From contig NZ_JALHKS010000001.1 in NCBI RefSeq assembly GCF_022968825.1, positions 62,001-126,000 of the forward strand: 64,000 bases of DNA, in the 5' to 3' direction. Source of the DNA: Chryseobacterium salipaludis (GTDB lineage: Bacteria; Bacteroidota; Bacteroidia; Flavobacteriales; Weeksellaceae). The position numbers were made by a program, and so were the translations under genes. Each line of letters begins with the position of its first letter. The stretch's first letter is position 1. The notes under the pieces were generated by a model. That model was not told the origin of the DNA. It saw only the letters and a list, made by a program, of their open reading frames with translations, and did not search any database. Below are positions 19,421 to 27,251 of the stretch, piece after piece.

Positions 19421-20626
19421 TCAGGGATTTATAATTTCGTTGAACAGCTGCACCAGTTCCTCATTGGGTTCCTGGCCGCCGTTTTTGTGTTTGAAAAAGT
19501 CTTTGAAAAGAGGCAGCAGCTCCTGATTCAGGTCTATATTTACTGCAGAAGTTTCTGCGGTGGCACTGTGCCGAACTTTGGGGATCAGGTGCACAATCCC
19601 GGAATGGGTTTCATACAGCCGCTTACGGTCTGCCGCCGGCAGGAAATTGTCGCTTTCCAAAGTAAGTTCCACCAGACATTCAGGATTTTGACCGAGCCAC
19701 TCCAGCGCTTTTTCTGTGGAAGTAAAGGTTTTGCGATGCAGTGATTTCCCTGTGGTTAAAGCGACTCTTTCGTAGGCTGCCTGCTGTGCTGGCTTTGCGG
19801 TAATCAGGCAAACATATTTTGTCTGTCCGGCCTCACTGAAACTGTAACATAAGGGAGAGGAAGCGTACACGACCGGCCGTTCTGCCGAACCGATGTTTTT
19901 ATGTCCGTGCAAATGGCCCAGCGCCGTATATTGTATTTGTCCGGGAATGCTTTCGCTGTAAATCATATCGGCATTACCTATGCGGATTGGTTTTTCCCCA
20001 TCGGGTTCTTCCAGCAGGGTTTCCCCTTTTTTATTCATATATAAATGCGTCATCAGCAGATTGATGCCATCTGTGTTACAATAGGTTTCCGCCAGGTGTT
20101 TCCAGCGTTCGGCCAACACGCGGTTCAGTTCTGTTTCTTTATCTTCTCCCAGAAATTCTTTCAGCCGTGTTTCATTCGCATAAGCGGTATGAAGCAGCCG
20201 TATAGGAAATTCTATGTGATGTAATTCCAGTTCCAGAAAACCTTCATCCGTCCGGCTGATTCTGAAATGTTCCAGCTCAAAAGGCTGCACCACAGCCGCC
20301 GGCGAACCGATGAGGATAATGCCACACTCCCGCGCCAGCGGATTGGGCGCATTAATAAATGAAGGTGAATCATGATTTCCGGCAATGGCAATAACCGGGC
20401 GCTTTCCGTTGGCTGAGAGTTGCTTCAGGGTTTTATAAAATAAATCCGTGGCTTCCGTGCCGGGATTAAAGTTATCAAACAGGTCGCCCGCAATCAGCAC
20501 CATATCTACCTGCTCACGGTCGGCGATTTCTGTAATTTCCGCCATAACCTGTATCTGCTCCTCCAGACGGTGAAAACGGTCAAGGCGTTTTCCCAAATGC
20601 CAGTCAGCGGTATGTAGAATTTTCAT
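19421..20626 (-). CDS. sbcD: SbcD nuclease subunit (Mre11-like exonuclease)
   Basis: The 401-residue metallophosphoesterase is the nuclease partner of SbcC. Metal-binding motifs run in order: DWHLGK (about residue 8), AGDLFDN (about 46), GNHDS (about 84), TALGHLHGHK (about 230). The C-terminal capping domain follows. The ATG at 20626 gives the standard MKILHTADWHLGK start. A perfect -7 box lies only 4 nt upstream, so the operon transcript may be leaderless. Confidence 0.96.
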   Translation of the reverse strand: MKILHTADWHLGKRLDRFHRLEEQIQVMAEITEIADREQVDMVLIAGDLFDNFNPGTEATDLFYKTLKQLSANGKRPVIAIAGNHDSPSFINAPNPLARECGIILIGSPAAVVQPFELEHFRISRTDEGFLELELHHIEFPIRLLHTAYANETRLKEFLGEDKETELNRVLAERWKHLAETYCNTDGINLLMTHLYMNKKGETLLEEPDGEKPIRIGNADMIYSESIPGQIQYTALGHLHGHKNIGSAERPVVYASSPLCYSFSEAGQTKYVCLITAKPAQQAAYERVALTTGKSLHRKTFTSTEKALEWLGQNPECLVELTLESDNFLPAADRKRLYETHSGIVHLIPKVRHSATAETSAVNIDLNQELLPLFKDFFKHKNGGQEPNEELVQLFNEIINP

Positions 20627-20630
20627 AAAT

Positions 20631-20638
20631 CAAATGTA
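20631..20638 (-). promoter_or_regulatory. -7 box (TACATTTG) 4 nt before sbcD
   Basis: On the minus strand TACATTTG is followed by ATTT and then the sbcD ATG. This matches TAnnTTTG and suggests a leaderless or nearly leaderless sbcDC mRNA. Confidence 0.5.
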
Positions 20639-20745
20639 AGAAATAGTAATGGTTTCATTCTGAGTACGTTTTTGAACTTTTAGCTGTACGGAGTTTTGTT
20701 TCTTTTAATTATAATAAAAAATCCGGTTATATTTTCCTCATCTCT

Positions 20746-20753
20746 TATATTTG
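20746..20753 (+). promoter_or_regulatory. -7 promoter box (TATATTTG)
   Basis: TATATTTG matches TAnnTTTG and lies 44 nt before the ATG of the hypothetical gene at 20798. Confidence 0.5.
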
Positions 20754-20797
20754 TGCACACTTCGATGTACGTCACCTTATCTTTATTAAAAATAAAA

Positions 20798-21154
20798 ATG
20801 AACAGAAAAGACCTGAGGTCGGTACTTCCGCTTCCGGAAGCCGCTTCCGAAACTGAAAACTTTCAGGACCAGGTGTTACGCCCGGTGCTTAAACTTCAGC
20901 ATGACCTGTACCTGACTTTTTTCCTGGCGTATGCAACCCGCCACGAGCAGGAATTCCTCGCACTTTCCACCGAGAAAAAACACCGCTTCGTGGAAAACAG
21001 CCTTCAGAAAGACACCGCGCTGCGGAATACGCTGGTAGGCATGACCCTGGGAATGCTGACCGCCGACGAGCTGGAAATCTGTTGCCGGGACCTCAAGGTG
21101 TACAGCAAACGAATTATTGCCATGCTCACCCAGCGGCTCCAGAGCCAGTTGTGA
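20798..21154 (+). CDS. Hypothetical 118-residue helical protein
   Basis: The protein starts MNRKDLRSVLPLPEAAS and appears largely helical, with a conserved-looking core VLRPVLKLQHDLYLTFFLAYATRHEQEF. A C-terminal Lys/Arg-rich helix (DLKVYSKRIIAMLTQRL) and a CC pair (EICCRDL) are visible. Flavobacterial proteins of this shape exist, some labelled 'glyoxalase' without basis; I see no glyoxalase metal motif. I start at 20798 because the 34 preceding in-frame codons overlap the promoter region and are unlike a protein start. Function unknown. It is convergent with dinB. Confidence 0.75.
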   Translation: MNRKDLRSVLPLPEAASETENFQDQVLRPVLKLQHDLYLTFFLAYATRHEQEFLALSTEKKHRFVENSLQKDTALRNTLVGMTLGMLTADELEICCRDLKVYSKRIIAMLTQRLQSQL

Positions 21155-21226
21155 TTTGATTTGATTTTGCCAGGGGCGGTACATGGTGCTTAGATTGGGT
21201 ACATTTTTCATATCAAAATATTTTTT

Positions 21227-22426
21227 TCATTTAATAATTTCATCAATTTTACTCCAGGCTTTTTTGGTTCGCTTATCGCCAGACAGAAATTCGTAACCAC
21301 CGGCACGGCCGACCACGTGTTTGCCAAATCGGTTTTTGATGCGGTCCATTGCCTGATAGAGGTTAATGAGCTCTTCGGTATCTTCAAACAGATTCATCTG
21401 ATAGGTTCCGTGCACCAGATTGGTAAAGCGAAGACCTACCAACCGCAGGCGCATTCTTCTTTTATAAATCTTGTCGAAAAGGTCCAGCGCAGTTTTGGAT
21501 AAAGTGTGGTCCAGTGAGGTGTAGGCTGTTTTTGCCTGTTTGGTTTCAGTATCGAAATTGGCATAACGTATTTTCACAGCTACCGTGGAAGTCAGCCATT
21601 TTTCCCGCCGCAGCTGATACGCCAATGTTTCTGCCATGCCGGAAAGAATTCTTTTCACCTCAAAAACATCAATCGTATCATTGGTAAAAGTGTGCTCGGT
21701 GGAAATAGACTTCCGTTCCGAGTAAGGCACCACCGGCGATAAATCGATACCGTTGGCTTTTCTCCAGAGTTCTTCGCCGTTTTTTCCCAGCATCTGCTGC
21801 AGGATCAGCACCGGCATAGCCGACAGTGTTTCAATCGTACGGATGCCTACCCGCGACAGCAACTGAAAAGTAACATCGCCCACCATCGGAATTTTTCGCA
21901 CAGACAAAGGGTTCAGGAAAGGCTGCACTTCCAGCGAAGGAATCTCCAGCCGGCCTTTTGGCTTGGCTTCACCGGTTCCGATTTTGGACACGGTTTTATT
22001 GGTGGACAAAGCGAAACTGATGGGCAGGCCGGTATGGTGCGTAACTGCCTCTGCAATTTCCTGTGTCCATTGGTAACAACCGAAGAAGCGATCCATCCCG
22101 GAAAGATCCAGATAAAATTCATCAATACTGGCTTTTTCCAGTACGGGCACTTTCTCGCGGATCACTTCGGTCACTTCCTGTGAATATTTGGAATACCGCT
22201 CGTAATCTCCGCGCACTACCCGGGCTTCGGGACAAAGCCTCAGCGCCATCTTGACCGGCATTGCGGAGCGCACCCCAAACCGGCGTGCTTCATAAGAACA
22301 GGAAGCCACCACCCCACGATCGCCGCCACCAATGATTACCGGAATGCCGGCCAGCTCCGAATGTTCCCTGCGTTCACAGGAAACAAAAAAGGTGTCCAAA
22401 TCCATATGTACAATTGCACGTTCCAT
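21227..22426 (-). CDS. dinB: DNA polymerase IV (Y-family, DinB)
   Basis: A 399-residue error-prone translesion polymerase. Catalytic carboxylates are in MDLDTFFVSCE (residues 8-18) and in ASIDEFYLDLSG (about 98-109). SYEARRFGVRSAMP and YERYSKYS form the nucleotide-binding fingers. The helix-hairpin-helix VRKIPMVGDVTFQLLSRVGI and the little-finger domain follow. A beta-clamp binding motif QMNLF lies near residue 355. It diverges from an S24 repressor gene, which suggests damage-inducible control. A -7 box lies 5 nt before the ATG. Confidence 0.95.
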   Translation of the reverse strand: MERAIVHMDLDTFFVSCERREHSELAGIPVIIGGGDRGVVASCSYEARRFGVRSAMPVKMALRLCPEARVVRGDYERYSKYSQEVTEVIREKVPVLEKASIDEFYLDLSGMDRFFGCYQWTQEIAEAVTHHTGLPISFALSTNKTVSKIGTGEAKPKGRLEIPSLEVQPFLNPLSVRKIPMVGDVTFQLLSRVGIRTIETLSAMPVLILQQMLGKNGEELWRKANGIDLSPVVPYSERKSISTEHTFTNDTIDVFEVKRILSGMAETLAYQLRREKWLTSTVAVKIRYANFDTETKQAKTAYTSLDHTLSKTALDLFDKIYKRRMRLRLVGLRFTNLVHGTYQMNLFEDTEELINLYQAMDRIKNRFGKHVVGRAGGYEFLSGDKRTKKAWSKIDEIIK

Positions 22427-22431
22427 GTGGA

Positions 22432-22439
22432 CAAAGCTA
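22432..22439 (-). promoter_or_regulatory. -7 box (TAGCTTTG) 5 nt before dinB
   Basis: On the minus strand TAGCTTTG, then TCCAC, then the dinB ATG. The geometry predicts a leaderless dinB mRNA. A near-palindrome GTACAATTGCAC lies at 22409-22420 inside the first codons and could be part of an operator; this is speculative. Confidence 0.55.
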
Positions 22440-22462
22440 ATAGGATTTGTATCAATTTTTCG

Positions 22463-22470
22463 TATGTTTG
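22463..22470 (+). promoter_or_regulatory. -7 promoter box (TATGTTTG) for the S24 repressor
   Basis: TATGTTTG matches TAnnTTTG and ends 18 nt before the repressor ATG. It lies back to back with the dinB box in a 62-nt divergent intergenic region, so one operator could control both. Confidence 0.5.
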
Positions 22471-22488
22471 TTGCTATAATTTATACCA

Positions 22489-23259
22489 ATGTCTGTTCTC
22501 TCCGAAAATATGCGCTACCTGAGGGCCCTGCAGAAGGCCTCTCAGCAGAAGATTGCCGATGAACTGCTCATCACCCGCGGGCGCTATGCCAAGTATGAAG
22601 ACGGCTCCAGCGAACCGCCGATTGAAATCCTGTTGCGCATTTCCAAACACTATCGTGTCAGTATTGATTTACTGGTCAGCGTGGATTTAAGAAAATATTC
22701 ACACGAAAAAATGATGCAGCTGCCGGACAACCGGGTGGTGCTCCCCATCGCAGTGGATGAAAAAGGAGAAAATAAAATTGAAATTATTCCGGCCAAGGCC
22801 AAGATGGGATATCTGCAGGGATACAGCGACCCCGGATACATTGAGGGATTACAAACCCTGTCGCTCCCCTTTCTGAGAAACGGAAAGTTTCGTGCTTTTC
22901 CGGCCAGCGGAGATTCTATGCCGCCATTTTCCGAAGGGACTTTTATTGTGGGTAAGTATGTGGAAGAACTCACCGAATTAAAACAAGGAAAAACATACGT
23001 ATTCATTACCCAAAATGAAGGCATTGTCTATAAAAGATTGCAGCAGAAAGCTTCCCGGCATTTGCGCGTAAGTTCAGATAATCCGTTGTATCCGCCATAT
23101 GAAATCCGGTTATCTGATATCTTGGAAATCTGGGAATTTGCCTGCGGAATCAATACTTCTGAGTTTGAAACCGAAACACTGGATATGATGACAGTGAAAG
23201 ATATGTTCCTGAGCCTGAAGCGTGAAATAGATGACATTAAAAAAGCTAAAGTAAAGTAA
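22489..23259 (+). CDS. XRE-type repressor with LexA-like S24 peptidase domain
   Basis: A 256-residue regulator. The N-terminal XRE helix-turn-helix (about 5-62, QQKIADELLITRGRYAKYEDG) is joined to a C-terminal S24/LexA-like peptidase. The Ser-Lys dyad is intact: Ser143 in ASGDSMPP and Lys182 in IVYKRL. The usual Ala-Gly self-cleavage site is not obvious; the equivalent position reads KAKMGYLQGY, so cleavage, if any, would be at a Met-Gly bond. The gene diverges from dinB, so it is the prime candidate for an SOS-like repressor here. Cleavage has to be inferred. Confidence 0.88.
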   Translation: MSVLSENMRYLRALQKASQQKIADELLITRGRYAKYEDGSSEPPIEILLRISKHYRVSIDLLVSVDLRKYSHEKMMQLPDNRVVLPIAVDEKGENKIEIIPAKAKMGYLQGYSDPGYIEGLQTLSLPFLRNGKFRAFPASGDSMPPFSEGTFIVGKYVEELTELKQGKTYVFITQNEGIVYKRLQQKASRHLRVSSDNPLYPPYEIRLSDILEIWEFACGINTSEFETETLDMMTVKDMFLSLKREIDDIKKAKVK

Positions 23260-23429
23260 GAACCTTTTTGTTTAGGTCGGATTAGCTTGGACTTCTCAAG
23301 ATAAAATAATATTAGGCTCTTAGTTTAATGATAAATTAAAAGGATTTCTTGAGTTTAAATAAAGTATCAGCTGGATTAAAAATGATGCAAAGGTGTTTGA
23401 CCGGCCAGCCCTAAAGTAGACGTATAAAA

Positions 23430-23465
23430 ACAAAATAACCGGAACTGCAGCCGGTTATTTTTCTT
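23430..23465 (-). terminator. Terminator overlapping the SemiSWEET stop codon
   Basis: A 10-bp perfect stem AAATAACCGG/CCGGTTATTT with an 8-nt loop. The TAA stop of the transporter lies inside one arm. T-rich stretches on both sides mean it could also stop transcription from the repressor gene. Confidence 0.75.
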
Positions 23466-23712
23466 TAAATCTGAAATAAGATACCAAAAGTGCTAGATTG
23501 ACGAGCACTGCAAAGGCATTTGATAAGATAATGGGCAATTCATCCTGCAGGAAACCATACCAGACCCATAATGACAATCCGGTAATCAATACCAGAATCA
23601 TCAGTAGTGAAATATCCTGCACATCTTTTTCTTTTAAGACTTTAATCAGCTGCGGCAGCATGGCTACCGACGTGAGCGCACCGGCAATCAGGCCCAGTAT
23701 TTCCTCGTTCAT
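23455..23712 (-). CDS. SemiSWEET-type sugar transporter
   Basis: An 85-residue, three-helix protein of the MtN3/SWEET superfamily; two copies dimerise into a sugar uniporter. The diagnostic PQ pair is in SVAMLPQLIKVLKEKD (TM1 end). A polar Ser-Leu segment (VQDISLLM) starts TM2, and an Asn (PIILSNAFAVLVN) sits in TM3, as in bacterial SemiSWEETs. Length is exactly that of the family. It lies 46 nt downstream of the DUF6766 remnant, at the 3' end of the minus-strand block. Substrate not predictable. Confidence 0.88.
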   Translation of the reverse strand: MNEEILGLIAGALTSVAMLPQLIKVLKEKDVQDISLLMILVLITGLSLWVWYGFLQDELPIILSNAFAVLVNLALLVSYFRFKEK

Positions 23713-23758
23713 TTATTATTTTTAAAGATAAGCTATAAGCGTTTATCGTGCCATTTTG

Positions 23759-24415
23759 CTAATCGCCGGTTTGGGAATCCGGTGCATCTACCGGCTTGGA
23801 CTGCGAGGAACCTTTTTGCCTGAGGAATATGGATAAACACTATAATTGCAAACACCGACAGAAATTCACTCTGCCAGTTCTGCAAAGATTCAAACCAGAG
23901 CCGCGAGTCCGTCAGATATTCCTGCCACGTTTCCAGTGGCTGTCCGCGGAGTTTGTTTTCAGTATTGGTGTCTTTTAAACTTCCGTAAACGTGCAGAATA
24001 AAGGAAAGGATAAACAGTATAAATAAAGTTATAGTCGGTGATTGGTTATACATTTTCGGCCACATCCCGCCACGCCGCACGGCCCAAGGCGCATCACTCT
24101 TCCCCGGCGAAGGTTCACGGTCCACATCAATGTCTTCATCAATTTTCTTGGATTCAGAGGAGCCTTTTTGCCGCAGGAAAATAGTCAGCCAGACCAATAA
24201 AGCCATCTGCAGGAATTCGCTCTCCCAGTTTTCAAAGGTAGCCTCATAGAAATGACCTGAAGAAAGATATTCTTTCCAGATTACCGCCTGCCCACCCCAC
24301 TCGTCTAAGTCTTTATTATACTCCTGCAATCCGAAATAAATCTGTTCGAAAATGGTTATGAGAAATAAACCCAGAAAGGTTAACGACAAACTGTTTTCAC
24401 GAAGAAACTTTTCAT
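23759..24415 (-). pseudogene. DUF6766-like membrane protein gene, frameshifted at both ends
   Basis: The central part reads as a membrane protein of the type annotated DUF6766 (TM near the N-terminus, YFGLQEYN, ESEFLQMALLVWLTIFLRQKGSSES). From the natural ATG at 24415 the frame reads MKSFFVKTVCR and then stops. Adding one base near 24400-24405 restores MKSFFRENSLSLTFLG. At the 3' end, removing one base near 23834 converts a long unrelated tail into FLRQKGSSQSKPVDAP and a stop at 23759. The restored protein is 218 residues and contains an internal duplication: both halves carry an EYL...W...WxSEFL segment and end in FLRQKGSS. Either a recently decayed gene or two sequencing errors; a shorter product starting at TTG 24389 is possible. 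Confidence 0.72.
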
Positions 24416-24444
24416 ATTAGAATCAGGTAATCAATATTTTAATC

Positions 24445-24475
24445 AAAAAAAATGTCCTGCCCAATGGCAAGACAC
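24445..24475 (-). terminator. Terminator of the glycan operon
   Basis: On the minus strand an 8-bp stem GTCTTGCC/GGCAGGAC (one T-G pair) is followed by eight T residues, just after the cytidylyltransferase stop codon. Confidence 0.85.
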
Positions 24476-24480
24476 GTTAT

Positions 24481-24969
24481 TTAATTTTTAGCGAGCTTTC
24501 GCATCATTCCTTTTTCTTCTGTAGCATTTTTCAGTTTTTCGTGTTCCATCTCGTACACGGTGCGCCGCAGTCCGGAACTGGAGAAGCGATGGTTGCGCTC
24601 GTTATAATGCAGGGCAATATTTTTTTCCTCACAGAATTCGCGGCCGGTGAAATTATCATCTTTGTATTCATCGCCAATGATGCGCACATCAATCTGATAT
24701 AATTTTAAGATATCTTCCAGATCCTGCTCAGTAGTATAAGGTACAATTTCATCCACATACTTGCAAGCTTCCAGCTGAATGTAGCGTTCTACCACCGTTT
24801 GGGTCGGTTTATTTTTTTCCGGCCGGTCAATGGTCGGATCTGTTTGCAGGCCAACGATCAGGTAATCGCATTGTGCCTTTGCTTCTGCCAGCATCCGGAT
24901 GTGTCCGGCATGCAGCAAATCAAAACAGCTAAAGGTAATGCCTATCTTTTTTTTGTTACAGTTTTCCAT
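24481..24969 (-). CDS. Adenylyl/cytidylyltransferase family protein (TagD-like)
   Basis: A 162-residue nucleotidyltransferase of the glycerol-3-phosphate cytidylyltransferase-like family. The nucleotide-binding HAGH motif is in FSCFDLLHAGHIRML (about residues 14-28). RIIGDEYKDDNFTG matches the second conserved block, and RFSSSGLRR takes the place of the usual RTxGIST loop. TagD enzymes make CDP-glycerol; other members act on heptose or ethanolamine phosphates, so the substrate is open. It is the last gene of the GT-Glf-GH1-like operon, 30 nt downstream of the hydrolase, and could supply an activated precursor for the same glycan. Confidence 0.85.
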   Translation of the reverse strand: MENCNKKKIGITFSCFDLLHAGHIRMLAEAKAQCDYLIVGLQTDPTIDRPEKNKPTQTVVERYIQLEACKYVDEIVPYTTEQDLEDILKLYQIDVRIIGDEYKDDNFTGREFCEEKNIALHYNERNHRFSSSGLRRTVYEMEHEKLKNATEEKGMMRKLAKN

Positions 24970-24999
24970 AATTTATATTTTTTTAGTGTGGTGTTTCCG

Positions 25000-26127
25000 T
25001 CAGATGACGAGCGTTTCTTCTACTTTTAACTGCTGTTGCCGCAGTGATTCCAAATAAGAAACTTCGGGAATCCTGTTTTTATTTTCATCAAGGTCATACA
25101 GTCCGCAACGGCTGTAGACACTCAGGTCATCCCAATCCGGCCGGTCGGTCACCGGATAGATGCAGATACCGTGGAAGTCTACACCGCGATCCTGCGCAAT
25201 CAGGCATTGCTCGGTAATTTCTTCGAGCCATTGCACACGTCCTTCTCCGAAATGTCCGGTTTCGGAAAGAAAGACCGGCTTCTCATAGCGTTGGTAGGCC
25301 TGGTACAAAATTTCGTGAAAAGGTGTACGGCAATTTTCCACATCGGGCCAGCATAAACTGTCGGCCTCGCCACGCCACTGGCAGTTCCAGTAATAATTAA
25401 AACCAAGAACTTCCAGATATGCTTCCTTCCCTCCTAATTCCGGACACATGCGTCCGCCGATGATATCCATAGCTTCAAACTGATACTGATTTCTGCGCTG
25501 AAGATCATCGGGCAGGCAGGTTTCCGTTGGATGAATGTGAATCAGCGGTTCTACCATCACAATGGTACACTCCGGATCTGTTTCTTTTAGTACTTCAATG
25601 CCGCGGATCACCGCTTTGCATAAATGATATTTAATGTCCCAGCCGTTATGATGTGTAAAAGGCACCGTTCCGCGATCGTCCCCTGAAAGCCAGGAGAGAA
25701 AGCTGATTTCATTACACGGCACCACGTACAACGGCTGACGACTGTGTTCTTTATAATATTCAGCAAAGGCGCGGCAGAGCTGCATAAACCTTGTTTCAAA
25801 TTGCGGATGTGTCGGAAACAAACCGTCCGGATATCCGAAATGAATCAGGTCCCACATAACCTGCATGCCTGTTTTCTCAGCAGCGCGCATTCTGTTTAAA
25901 ACTTCTGAAAAATCAAAAACGCCGGGAGCGGTTTCCACCGCGCTCCAGCAGATGCCTTCGCGAACGGTGAAAATCCCCAGATCCGCCATCAGGCGGTAGT
26001 CCTTTTCTGCACGGATATCATGTTGCGTTTCGTTTAAAAGATTAACGCGGTTCCCGTGCCGGTTTATGTGATCTGCACATTCAAATCCTCCCATGAAATA
26101 ACTCCGGAAGAAAGGTTGTTTTCTCAT
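25000..26127 (-). CDS. GH1-like family glycosyl hydrolase
   Basis: A 375-residue TIM-barrel protein related to glycoside hydrolase clan A (family 1-like). The acid/base Glu lies in VVPCNEISFLSWL (about residue 138) after strand 4. The candidate nucleophile is Glu in PVFLSETGHFGEG (about 292) after strand 7; both are where GH1/clan A enzymes place them. The N-terminus GGFECADHINRHG and the ICWSAVE strand also fit. Family-1-like proteins next to UDP-galactopyranose mutase recur in bacterial glycan loci; the role here (trimming or transglycosylation) is inference. It overlaps glf by 4 nt (ATGA), so translation is coupled. Confidence 0.85.
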   Translation of the reverse strand: MRKQPFFRSYFMGGFECADHINRHGNRVNLLNETQHDIRAEKDYRLMADLGIFTVREGICWSAVETAPGVFDFSEVLNRMRAAEKTGMQVMWDLIHFGYPDGLFPTHPQFETRFMQLCRAFAEYYKEHSRQPLYVVPCNEISFLSWLSGDDRGTVPFTHHNGWDIKYHLCKAVIRGIEVLKETDPECTIVMVEPLIHIHPTETCLPDDLQRRNQYQFEAMDIIGGRMCPELGGKEAYLEVLGFNYYWNCQWRGEADSLCWPDVENCRTPFHEILYQAYQRYEKPVFLSETGHFGEGRVQWLEEITEQCLIAQDRGVDFHGICIYPVTDRPDWDDLSVYSRCGLYDLDENKNRIPEVSYLESLRQQQLKVEETLVI

Positions 26128-27251
26128 GATGGTTGTAATTTTGCAACTTCCAGTTCTTTAAATAATTGCAGCGCATTCGCAAATGCCTGGTCCATATTAA
26201 AATATTTGTAGTTTGCCAAACGGCCCACAAAATACACGTCTTCCAGTTTATCCGCTTCCGCTTTGTACTGTTCGTAAATTTTCTGATTCTTCTCGTTCGG
26301 AACCGGATAATACGGATCGCCGTGGTCCACGGTAAATTCCTTCACGATGCTGGTTTTGTCCGACTTTTGATTACCGAAATGTTTATACTCCACAATTCTG
26401 GTGAAATCAACTTCATTGCCCGGATAATTTACCACTGAATTTTCCTGATAATATTCCTGATCTACCTGCTCGGTCACAAAATTAATTGAGCGGTATTCCA
26501 GTTTCTCATTCAGTTTTTGTTCAAACTCAAAAAAGCGGTCGATCGGCCCTGTATAAAAAAGTTTTTCGTACCCTTCGAACTGATCTTTAACATCGAAATA
26601 GTCGGTGTTCAGCATCACTGTGATATTGGGATGATCCAGCATCTTTTCAAAGATTTTGGTGTACCCGCCTTTTGGCAGCGCCTGGAATTCATCCGAGAAA
26701 TAACGGTCGTCATAATTCTGTCGCACGGGAATCCTTTCCAATACAGAAGCATGCAGTTCCGCCGGGTATTTGTCCCATTGTTTTTTGGTATAATGTTTAA
26801 ACATCTTTTCATACAGCACCGGTCCTACTCTGTTGAGAACGGCTTCCTCGCCATTGGTCGCCGGATCGAAAGGAATACGGTTTTCCGCGAGCCACTGCTG
26901 CATTTCCTCTTCGTTCTGTATATTTTCATCAAAGAGTGTATTTACGGTGGTAATATTTACCGGAATCGGAACTGTTTTATCATCAACACGCGCAATAACA
27001 CGGTGTTCCCAAGGATACCATTCACCGAAACGATTTACGTATTCCCACACTTCTTTATCATTGGTATGGAACAGGTGTGCGCCGTATTTCGAGGTAAGAA
27101 TCCCATTTTCATCATAATAATCATAGCAGTTGCCCGCAATGTGATCACGCTTTTCTAAGATTACTACTTTTTTACCGATAGAAGCATATCGCTCCGCCAG
27201 CGTCGCACCGGAAATACCGGCACCAATAATCAGGATATCTGCTTTCTTCAT
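26124..27251 (-). CDS. glf: UDP-galactopyranose mutase
   Basis: A 375-residue flavoenzyme converting UDP-galactopyranose to UDP-galactofuranose, the donor for Galf in surface polysaccharides. The N-terminal FAD-binding Rossmann motif is IGAGISGATLAERYA. It is followed by KRDHIAGNCYDYYDENG and the conserved KYGAHLFHTND. Other family hallmarks are KQWDKYPAELHASVLERIPVR and, near the C-terminus, FVGRLANYKYFNMDQAFANAL. It overlaps by 4 nt with both neighbours, a tightly coupled operon. Galf is absent from mammals and in bacteria marks capsule, LPS or exopolysaccharide. Confidence 0.95.
   Translation of the reverse strand: MKKADILIIGAGISGATLAERYASIGKKVVILEKRDHIAGNCYDYYDENGILTSKYGAHLFHTNDKEVWEYVNRFGEWYPWEHRVIARVDDKTVPIPVNITTVNTLFDENIQNEEEMQQWLAENRIPFDPATNGEEAVLNRVGPVLYEKMFKHYTKKQWDKYPAELHASVLERIPVRQNYDDRYFSDEFQALPKGGYTKIFEKMLDHPNITVMLNTDYFDVKDQFEGYEKLFYTGPIDRFFEFEQKLNEKLEYRSINFVTEQVDQEYYQENSVVNYPGNEVDFTRIVEYKHFGNQKSDKTSIVKEFTVDHGDPYYPVPNEKNQKIYEQYKAEADKLEDVYFVGRLANYKYFNMDQAFANALQLFKELEVAKLQPS

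Noticed and set aside
26517-27158. 213-codon plus-strand frame inside glf
   Set aside because: It is antisense to a gene with all family motifs; its own composition (Phe/Ile/Arg/His) is typical of shadow frames.
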